Below, in pieces: positions 1 through 4,866 of a stretch of DNA of 6,124 nt. The notes beneath the pieces are model-generated. The model was not told where the DNA came from and did not search any database. It was given only the letters and a program-made list of their open reading frames with translations. Every line of letters starts with the position of its first letter. Position 1 is the stretch's first letter. Source of the DNA: Candidatus Tectimicrobiota bacterium (GTDB lineage Bacteria; JACPSX01); the NCBI GenBank assembly GCA_016193065.1, contig JACPSX010000258.1, positions 1-6,124 of the forward strand, read 5' to 3'. A program made the translations under genes and the position numbers.

Positions 1-201
1 CGCCCGCTTCCAGGCATCTTCCCGGTAAGTCCCCTTGAAGGTGGCGGAAGGGTCGGGCTCGGGACGCAGGGCAAAAGGTTTCCACTGGATCTCAAAAGCA
101 TCTCCGGATTTTTCCCTGAGCCTGGCCAGCCGCACCGCGGTGGGGTAGCACCAGGGTCAGAGGTAGTCGGAGATTTCAAGCACCGTGATTTTTTCGCTCA
201 T
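1..201 (-). CDS. FrnE/DsbA-like thioredoxin-fold oxidoreductase, probable selenoprotein (U-P-W-C active site), 3' end outside window
   Basis: Not a conventional ORF, because codon 15 is TGA (159-157). The 67 codons in the window read MSEKITVLEISDYL-U-PWCYPTAVRL, then a stretch containing FEIQWKPFALRPEPDP (residues 36-51). This is the N-terminus of the FrnE/2-hydroxychromene-2-carboxylate isomerase branch of DsbA-like proteins: a beta strand ending in S-D, a C-P-W-C-Y active site, an amphipathic helix, then the W-x-P-F-x-L-x-P strand. The TGA replaces exactly the first, nucleophilic cysteine; the resolving Cys18 is kept. With Sec inserted, the protein would be a thiol/disulfide oxidoreductase, usually cytosolic in this branch; no signal peptide is visible. 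Start ATG 201 has GGAGGGGGA at 219-211, nine bases upstream. An in-frame ATG at 237 would add 12 residues but is less family-like. It lies 42 bases after the HEPN gene and may share its transcript. The alternative is a pseudogene or a Cys-to-stop base error, made less likely by the position and the hairpin that follows. Confidence 0.85.
121..155 (-). promoter_or_regulatory. Candidate bacterial SECIS hairpin just downstream of the UGA
   Basis: Read on the minus strand, the RNA after UGA (159-157) can fold into one long imperfect hairpin. Five lower pairs join CCUGG (155-151) to CCAGG (125-121). After a two-base UG bulge come three pairs (148-146 with 128-126, one G-U) and a C/C mismatch. Two G-C pairs (144-143 with 131-130) and a bulged C at 132 follow, then three pairs (142-140 with 135-133) closing the loop CGCG (139-136). 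The loop has a G at its second base and begins 17 bases after the UGA, within the range I recall for bacterial SECIS elements. I folded it by hand; no energy was computed. In GC-rich coding DNA some hairpins occur by chance. Confidence 0.6.
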
Positions 202-210
202 GGGAATCTG

Positions 211-220
211 TCCCCCTCCA
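211..220 (-). promoter_or_regulatory. Ribosome binding site of the selenoprotein gene
   Basis: TGGAGGGGGA on the minus strand leaves nine bases before ATG 201. It is strong and decides in favour of that start over the in-frame ATG at 237, which has only GAGG four bases upstream. Confidence 0.65.
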
Positions 221-243
221 CTATTGCTATTCTTCATTTAGCC

Positions 244-654
244 TCAAGTCTTCAGGAGACTAAGGGCCCAGCTTCGGAAGCGCTCCAAAAGCTTGGATAG
301 GCGGGTCGTGTCAGCCCGGGTGTAGACATGGCCGCTATACGAGACGAGGTTTTTCTCGTCGATCAACCGGCGCAGATGATTCACGGCCGTCTTACCCTGA
401 CTATCCAGGGCCACTGTCTCCTCGATCAGGTCCACAAGGTCACGGTGATCCTCTCCGCGGGATTTCGTCCCCGCGACCTTGATAGTAATCGCATCGGCGT
501 AAGCGATGGCGGCATGGATGATCAACACGCCGGCCGCGTTCCAGTATTCGAACTCCCGTGCGACCTCCGCCCCCTCGTAAAAGTTTTCCGCTACCCGGAG
601 ATGGTCCCGGCTTCGGTGATGATCCACACGGACTCGCTTAGTCCTTCTGGTCAT
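244..654 (-). CDS. HEPN-like small helical protein, partner of the nucleotidyltransferase
   Basis: A 136-residue, nearly all-helical protein. The block from N39 to I77 (NAAGVLIIHAAIAYADAI, then G62, H70 and DLVDLI) matches the HEPN-like proteins commonly encoded beside minimal nucleotidyltransferases. The later K101-NLVSYSG-H109 block also fits. In characterised HEPN/MNT pairs the HEPN protein is an RNA-targeting toxin that the MNT partner silences by AMPylation. This copy lacks a clear R-x4-6-H catalytic motif; the closest is R66-x3-H70. RNase activity is therefore doubtful, and it may be a structural or substrate-binding subunit. The start at 654 has GGAG seven bases upstream inside the end of the upstream gene, and the 17-base overlap suggests translational coupling. 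The N-terminus is very basic (MTRRTKRVRVDHHRSR). Confidence 0.75.
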   Translation of the reverse strand: MTRRTKRVRVDHHRSRDHLRVAENFYEGAEVAREFEYWNAAGVLIIHAAIAYADAITIKVAGTKSRGEDHRDLVDLIEETVALDSQGKTAVNHLRRLIDEKNLVSYSGHVYTRADTTRLSKLLERFRSWALSLLKT

Positions 655-1264
655 CCAAGTACTCCGTGAGCCGGCCGCCTACGAATGAGTCAGCCTCACG
701 CAGTAGATTCCGGACCAAGGGGTCTCTCCTGGCGTTGCGACGCCGGAGATCGTTTCGGGTCAGGATAACGGGTGCAAGCCGTGCGCCGTAACGTTGCCAG
801 ATGGTCGGTGCCAGCTCTTGGGCCAGCGTGTGTGCCTTTTCCTTTGCATGTAACGAGGCAACAACCAAGCAGACGTCCAGGTCGCTCCCTGGTGCCTCTT
901 CTCGGCGGGCAACGCTGCCGAAAATTGCGCCCGAGAGCACCACCCCTTGGAACTTCCGGCGGAGCATCTCTTTCAACTGTTCCCTGAATTCTCGCTCGAT
1001 TCGAAGCAGCGGGACAATCCCCTTGGCCATAAGCTCGTGGTCTCGATTGATGGTGAAGAGGTGAGCTCGGCCACCTCGCTGGCGCCGCAAAAGGCCCAGG
1101 GTTTCCAGTCGGGTGAGAGCTTCGATGCAGGCTTGGTGGTTCATGCCGGCTTGCCGGGCAATCTCGCGCCCGGTCAGGCCGTGTGCAGAGTCAAGGAGCA
1201 CCCGGAGGACGGCGACCTGACTTCGCGCTGAGAAGATATGATCAAGCGGACGATGGAGGATCAT
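638..1264 (-). CDS. Winged-helix/minimal nucleotidyltransferase (MNT) fusion protein
   Basis: 208 residues in two parts. Residues 1 to about 75 form a winged helix-turn-helix: LTGREIARQAGMNHQACIEA (30-49) is the HTH, and GLLRRQRGGRAHLFTIN is the wing. Residues about 85-208 form a pol-beta-type nucleotidyltransferase with the hallmark GS (116-117) followed by D128-L-D130 in SDLDVCLVV. The usual third acidic residue on the next strand is not evident (RLAPVILT, 162-169). This is the architecture of wHTH-MNT proteins paired with HEPN partners, where the MNT acts as antitoxin and nucleotide transferase and the wHTH probably autoregulates the operon. Start ATG 1264 is preceded by AGGGG with a seven-base spacer. 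The next gene overlaps its 3' end. DNA repeats just upstream (1298-1325) are candidate binding sites. Confidence 0.85.
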   Translation of the reverse strand: MILHRPLDHIFSARSQVAVLRVLLDSAHGLTGREIARQAGMNHQACIEALTRLETLGLLRRQRGGRAHLFTINRDHELMAKGIVPLLRIEREFREQLKEMLRRKFQGVVLSGAIFGSVARREEAPGSDLDVCLVVASLHAKEKAHTLAQELAPTIWQRYGARLAPVILTRNDLRRRNARRDPLVRNLLREADSFVGGRLTEYLDDQKD

Positions 1265-1297
1265 TCCCCAACCCCTAGCATTTGAGTGCCTACTTTA

Positions 1298-1325
1298 CCA
1301 GACACTTGTCCGTTTTTCCAGACAA
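1298..1325 (-). promoter_or_regulatory. Candidate operator: TGTCTGG direct repeat with inverted TTGTC/GACAA arms
   Basis: On the minus strand TGTCTGG occurs twice, at 1324-1318 and 1304-1298, 20 bases apart (about two helical turns on the same face). An inverted pair, TTGTC (1306-1310) and GACAA (1321-1325), separated by ten bases, is embedded. The site lies 34-61 bases upstream of the wHTH-MNT start, a natural place for autoregulation by that protein. A weak -10-like TAAAGT (1297-1292) is adjacent. The repeats are seen directly; the operator role is inferred. Confidence 0.35.
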
Positions 1326-1391
1326 ACATTTGAGGAAATCCCTCTGCCTCCTTTGGGCCTTTCCGGAGAGCTCGGAGATGGCACGAAAAGC

Positions 1392-1419
1392 TTGACTTTG
1401 ATCAGGTTGGAGTTATAGT
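1392..1419 (+). promoter_or_regulatory. Sigma70-like promoter of the four-gene operon
   Basis: TTGACT (1392-1397) and TATAGT (1414-1419) are separated by 16 bases. It predicts transcription from about 1426 and a leader of roughly 100 bases before the nitroreductase start at 1529. It is the best promoter-like match I found in the divergent region, and it is correctly oriented. Confidence 0.5.
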
Positions 1420-1515
1420 TCGTGAAACGAAAGTACCCTTTTCAGCTTCCTTCATGACGCGAGTTATAACCGGTCTGAGCGCCGGAGAAAGCGGTCTTCT
1501 CACACGCTTTCCCGC

Positions 1516-1522
1516 GGAGGAG
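1516..1522 (+). promoter_or_regulatory. Ribosome binding site deciding the nitroreductase start
   Basis: GGAGGAG lies six bases before ATG 1529. It selects this start over the in-frame ATG at 1454, which would add 25 residues that do not resemble the nitroreductase family. Confidence 0.75.
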
Positions 1523-1528
1523 TCTAGC

Positions 1529-2056
1529 ATGGAAGCGTATCTGGCGATCGTGAGCAAGCGCGAGGTCCGGGACTATTTGCCGGATCCGATTCGCGAGGAG
1601 GAAATGAATCAGATCCTGGAGGCCGGCCGGGCGAGTGGCAGCAGCCGGAACCGGCAGCACTGGCGCTTCATCCTGATGCGCGATCGCAAGCGCCTGCGTG
1701 AGTTGAGCGTTCTGGTGACCCGTCCGGCAAATCTGACGGGGTGTGCGGCCGCGATTGTGGTTGTTCTCACGAATCCGCGCGCCCAGTTTGACGCCGGGCG
1801 GGCCGCGCAGAACATGATGCTGGCCGCCTGGAGCCTCGGGATCGGGTCTTGTCCCAACACGCCGGCCGATGAACCCGGACTGAAAACAGCGCTCCGTGTG
1901 CCAGGGGAGGCGGGCATTCCCACGATCATTTCTCTGGGATATCCAGCCCCGGGTGCTCCGCGCCCCCGACCCCGCGCCAAGCCCGAGGAAGTGCTTGCCC
2001 GCATTGACCGCCTGCCGCTCAAGGACCTGGTGTACAGGGAGGTCTACGGGGGCTAG
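1529..2056 (+). CDS. Nitroreductase-family FMN protein
   Basis: 175 residues, at the short end for the family. Order of motifs: the opening helix with K10-R11-x-V-R14-x-Y16, which in relatives contacts the FMN phosphate; SGSSRNRQHWRF (36-47), the counterpart of the usual S-x-x-N-x-Q-P-W; D88-AGRAAQNMMLAAWSLGIGSC (88-108), the conserved dimer-interface helix; and IISLGYP (133-139) near the flavin. Members reduce nitroaromatics, quinones, enones or iodotyrosines, oxidise thiazoline/oxazoline rings, or remodel flavin, using NAD(P)H. The exact reaction is unknown here. The protein is cytosolic, with no signal peptide. It is first in the operon, 86 bases before the ligase gene, with a palindromic repeat in the gap. 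The C-terminal lid after about residue 140 is short and rich in Pro and Arg. Confidence 0.88.
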   Translation: MEAYLAIVSKREVRDYLPDPIREEEMNQILEAGRASGSSRNRQHWRFILMRDRKRLRELSVLVTRPANLTGCAAAIVVVLTNPRAQFDAGRAAQNMMLAAWSLGIGSCPNTPADEPGLKTALRVPGEAGIPTIISLGYPAPGAPRPRPRAKPEEVLARIDRLPLKDLVYREVYGG

Positions 2057-2087
2057 CGGGGGACCTCGCGAAGGCGGCCCCTCACCC

Positions 2088-2118
2088 TCCCCTCTCCCCC
2101 TCGCAGGGGGAGAGGGGA
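2088..2118. repeat. Palindromic intergenic repeat (REP-like), 14-bp stem
   Basis: A perfect inverted repeat with arms at 2088-2101 and 2105-2118 and a three-base loop CGC lies between the nitroreductase and ligase genes. The stem is C/T-rich on one side and G/A-rich on the other, preceded by CCCCTCACCC. It resembles the CCCTCACCC...GGGAGAGGGG intergenic palindromes scattered in many GC-rich genomes. No T-tract follows directly on either strand, so it is not a standard intrinsic terminator. In RNA it would form a very stable hairpin that could stabilise the upstream message or dampen transcription into the ligase gene. Confidence 0.7.
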
Positions 2119-2142
2119 AAAGCGAGAGTAGAGTTTTTCGAA

Positions 2143-3753
2143 ATGTCCGAGGACCCGCAAAAACTCGCGCGGGAGATATCGCGCACCATGCCGCTTATGA
2201 CGGCGGCAGACTTCTGTGATCGCCATGCCCGGGAAATCGGTCACCAGGAGGCTCTAGTGGATCGCTGGCGCCGCCTGAGCTGGTCTCAAGTCAAAGATCT
2301 CTCGGACCGGCTTGCCCTGCGTCTTCTTGCTCTGGGACTTCAGCGGGACGACCGGGTTCTGGTGCAGCTCCCCAACGGAGCGGAACTCTTTCTCGCCCGC
2401 CTGGCCTGCGAGAAGGCGGGGCTTCGCCTGCTTACCGTGACTCCTACATTCCGCCGGGCCGAGCTTGCTCCCATCGTTCAGTTTACGAAACCCGCGGCTG
2501 CTATCATTCCCCGGGAATATCGTGGGTTCAACCATCACGAACTTCTGGAGAGCATTCGCACGCCGGAGCTCAAGCATCTTCTGGTGGCGGGAGAGTATGT
2601 TCCTCCCGGGACTCTGTCTATGGAAGAGATTTTCTCCGCGCCGACGGAGAAGAATGGTGGCGTGGAGAGGCTCCAGAAGACCCGCTATACGGTCCTCGCT
2701 GTCTGCCAGGCGGCGACGACCAGCGGCTCCACGGGAACTCCCAAGTGCGTCGAGGTTCCCCTGTACACCCGCCTCCTCACCGGTTGTATTCATTTGAGAC
2801 GCTTTCGGCTGAATTCAGGGGACACGCTGGCCGCCGTGACCTCCATCGTGAGCGGCTCCGCGGATGCTTTAGCCTACAATGGGGGCTGCCAGTCCGGCGC
2901 GCGCGTCGTCCTCCTGGATCATTTCACTCCGGAGGAAACCTGCGCTGTCCTGGAAAGGGAGCGGGTCAACGCGATTCCGCTCGTGCCCACGATGATGGCC
3001 CGTCTTATGGCCATTCCGAATCTTTCCCGCTACGATCTCCGGTCCCTGCGGGTTGTTGTGAGTCACGGCTCCATCCTCCCTTACGCCCTGGGAGCAGAGT
3101 TCGAAGAACGCATGGGGTGCCGCATCACCCAGGGGTACGGGAGCGTCGATTGCGGGGGCATCTGCGCGAACTCCTGGGACGATCCACCGGAGGTTCGCCT
3201 CGGGACCGTGGGGCGCCCTCTGGACGGGAACGAGGTCAGGATCGTGGACGAAGAGGGGAGAGATGTTTCCCCCGGGGAAGTGGGACGGTTGCTCGTGCAC
3301 GGTCCCCACGCGGATGCTCACTTTTTCAACAATCCCGATCTCAACGCCCGCAGCCGCCGCGAGGGTTACTTCGACCTGCAAGAGCTGGGCCGGCTGGACG
3401 GGATGGGGAATGTGATTCTGATGGGCCGGGAGAAGGACCTGATCATCCGCGGCGGGCAGAACATTTTCCCGTCCGACGTGGAGGGGTTGTTGACCCAACA
3501 CCCGAAGGCTCTGGAGGTGTCCGTCGTCGGCATCCCGGATGAGGAAATGGGGGAACGGGTCTGTGCGGTAGTCGTGTGCCGTGAGGGCCAATCTCTTAGC
3601 CTCGCCGAGGTGAGATCCTTTCTAGAGGAAAAGGGAGCGGCCCGCTTTAAATGGCCGGAACGGATCGTACTCGTCGATTCCCTGCCCAAGGTGGCGGCGG
3701 GCCACAAGATCGACAAGAAAAAACTAAAAGAAGATCTGAGGAGGACCGTATGA
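2143..3753 (+). CDS. Aryl-acid-type adenylate-forming ligase (AMP ligase or CoA ligase)
   Basis: 536 residues, full length for class I adenylate-forming enzymes, which activate a carboxylate with ATP to an acyl-AMP. Resemblance to DhbE/EntE runs from the N-terminus: VLVQLPNGAELF (72-83), then AAAIIPREYRGF (118-129) and HLLVAGE (145-151). Motifs: A3 TSGSTGTPK (193-201), A5 QGYGSVD (330-336), A8 GREKDLIIRGGQN (428-440), and A10 LPKVAAGHKIDKK (514-526), whose K522 is the likely catalytic lysine. Deviations: the A7 Thr-Gly-Asp is Leu-Gln-Glu (412-414), A10 has an extra residue between Gly and Lys, and the position matching the substrate-binding Asn235 of DhbE seems to be Ser237. So 2,3-dihydroxybenzoate is unlikely. 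No carrier protein is in the window, so CoA may be the acceptor. The start at 2143 has only a weak Shine-Dalgarno site; Met16 or Met19 are alternatives. It ends in an ATGA overlap. Confidence 0.88.
   Translation: MSEDPQKLAREISRTMPLMTAADFCDRHAREIGHQEALVDRWRRLSWSQVKDLSDRLALRLLALGLQRDDRVLVQLPNGAELFLARLACEKAGLRLLTVTPTFRRAELAPIVQFTKPAAAIIPREYRGFNHHELLESIRTPELKHLLVAGEYVPPGTLSMEEIFSAPTEKNGGVERLQKTRYTVLAVCQAATTSGSTGTPKCVEVPLYTRLLTGCIHLRRFRLNSGDTLAAVTSIVSGSADALAYNGGCQSGARVVLLDHFTPEETCAVLERERVNAIPLVPTMMARLMAIPNLSRYDLRSLRVVVSHGSILPYALGAEFEERMGCRITQGYGSVDCGGICANSWDDPPEVRLGTVGRPLDGNEVRIVDEEGRDVSPGEVGRLLVHGPHADAHFFNNPDLNARSRREGYFDLQELGRLDGMGNVILMGREKDLIIRGGQNIFPSDVEGLLTQHPKALEVSVVGIPDEEMGERVCAVVVCREGQSLSLAEVRSFLEEKGAARFKWPERIVLVDSLPKVAAGHKIDKKKLKEDLRRTV
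3738..3745 (+). promoter_or_regulatory. Ribosome binding site at the ligase/cyclodeaminase ATGA junction
   Basis: GAGGAGGA lies four bases before ATG 3750, which overlaps the ligase stop (ATGA, 3750-3753). It fixes the start of the downstream gene and implies translational coupling. Confidence 0.75.
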
Positions 3754-4844
3754 CCCTGCTTCTCAGCAATGAGGACGTGGAAAAAGTTTTGACGATGGAG
3801 GTGTGCCTGGAAGCCCTGGAGACCTTGTACCGTGAGGTTGGAGAGGAGAGAGCGGTAGCCACCCCTAGAATGGATGTGCACTTACCAACCCCTCGATCTG
3901 AAGGAACCGAGGTGCCCATGGCCCATTACCTCAAGACCATGAGCGGTGGCACTCCTTCCTTTGGTGTGGCGGCTCTGAGGCTCACTTCGGACATTGTGGC
4001 CTGGAAGAAAGTCGGAGATCTGATCCGGCGCGAGAAAATTCCTGCCTTGCCCGGCAACCGCTGGCTGGGGCTCGTGCTCCTGTTCAGTTCGGCCAACGGG
4101 GAACTGCTGGCGATCATGAACGATGGGGTCTTGCAGAGAATGCGGGTCGGAGGGACAAACGGTTTGGGGATCAAGTACCTCGCCCGGCGGGATTGCCGCA
4201 GCGCCGGTCTTTTCGGGTCGGGCTGGCAGGCGGGCTCTCAGCTCATGGCCCTGTGCGCCGTCCGCTCCGTGACAACGATCAAGGTGTACAGCCCGACCCG
4301 GGAGCATCGGCAGGCCTTTGCCCAGGAGATGAGCGGCAAGCTCCGGGTGAAAGTGATCCCCGTGGATAGTCCCGAAGAGGCGGCTCGAAATGTGGACCTC
4401 ATCGTTACCGCCACGAACAGCCGACAGCCGTTTCTGAAAGGTCTCTGGCTCAAGCCGGGGATGCATCTAAGCTGCATGCAGCGCGACGAGGCGGAAGACG
4501 ATGCCTACGGGAAGAGCGACGTCCTGGTCATCCACACTCACGCGATGGAACACAACTTCGTCTCCAGAGATCTGGTGGAGCGCCACGGCCGGGACGGCTT
4601 CGAAGTCCGGGATCACCCGATTCCGCGCCGGATCGATTGGAGCCGGCTGCCGACCCTGGGGGACCTGGCGGCAGGCCGCATTCAAGGGCGCACCTCGGAC
4701 GAGCAGATCACGTGCTTCGTGAACAACATCGGCCTGGGGGCCCAGTTCGCCGCCGTCGGAGCCCGGGTGTATGAGCGAGCCCGCGCGCAGGGGCTGGGCC
4801 GGGAGCTGCCCATCGACTGGTTTGTGGAGTCCGTCCACCCTTGA
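3750..4844 (+). CDS. Ornithine cyclodeaminase/mu-crystallin family NAD(P)-dependent protein
   Basis: 364 residues, slightly longer than ordinary ornithine cyclodeaminases. The substrate half shows PRMDVH (39-44), FGVAALRLTSD (71-81), PGNRWLGLVLLFSSANGELLAI (101-122) and RMRVGGTNGLGIKYLAR (130-146). The Rossmann fold starts with LFGSGWQAGSQ (154-164), the dinucleotide-binding loop, and VTATNSRQP lies further on. The family includes cyclodeaminases, alanine dehydrogenase, ketimine reductases and SbnB-type amino acid synthases. The lysine that binds the substrate carboxylate in ornithine cyclodeaminase seems to be Arg77, and the usual G-D-x-P-G-K catalytic segment is replaced by SCMQRDEAEDD. A classical ornithine cyclodeaminase is therefore unlikely; imine or keto-acid reduction, or another amine-linked reaction, fits better. 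The gene is coupled to the ligase and ends 22 bases before the transporter. Confidence 0.85.
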   Translation: MTLLLSNEDVEKVLTMEVCLEALETLYREVGEERAVATPRMDVHLPTPRSEGTEVPMAHYLKTMSGGTPSFGVAALRLTSDIVAWKKVGDLIRREKIPALPGNRWLGLVLLFSSANGELLAIMNDGVLQRMRVGGTNGLGIKYLARRDCRSAGLFGSGWQAGSQLMALCAVRSVTTIKVYSPTREHRQAFAQEMSGKLRVKVIPVDSPEEAARNVDLIVTATNSRQPFLKGLWLKPGMHLSCMQRDEAEDDAYGKSDVLVIHTHAMEHNFVSRDLVERHGRDGFEVRDHPIPRRIDWSRLPTLGDLAAGRIQGRTSDEQITCFVNNIGLGAQFAAVGARVYERARAQGLGRELPIDWFVESVHP

Positions 4845-4866
4845 GATTCTAAAAAGGGAAGTTCTA

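Noticed and set aside
328-669. Plus-strand frame of 113 codons across the HEPN gene
   Set aside because: It is antisense to a family-recognisable gene and shows no domain character, so it is a shadow frame. The plus-strand frames at 772-987 and 947-1231 opposite the nucleotidyltransferase are likewise shadows.
1454-1528. Longer N-terminus for the nitroreductase from ATG 1454
   Set aside because: The extra 25 residues do not resemble the family, while ATG 1529 has a strong GGAGGAG site and begins at the usual family N-terminus.
2745-3542. Long plus-strand frame of 265 codons inside the ligase gene, and a 240-codon minus-strand frame at 3591-2869
   Set aside because: Both overlap the ligase coding sequence, whose motifs are unmistakable. 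They have the Pro/Arg- or His-rich composition typical of shadow frames in GC-rich DNA.
4842-4844. TGA at the end of the cyclodeaminase gene as a second selenocysteine codon
   Set aside because: The protein is already full length, nothing family-like follows in frame, and a new gene starts 22 bases later. It is an ordinary stop.
4771-4866. Extended start of the transporter inside the cyclodeaminase gene
   Set aside because: The added residues are not membrane-like, and GTG 4867 has a reasonable ribosome binding site directly before helix 1.
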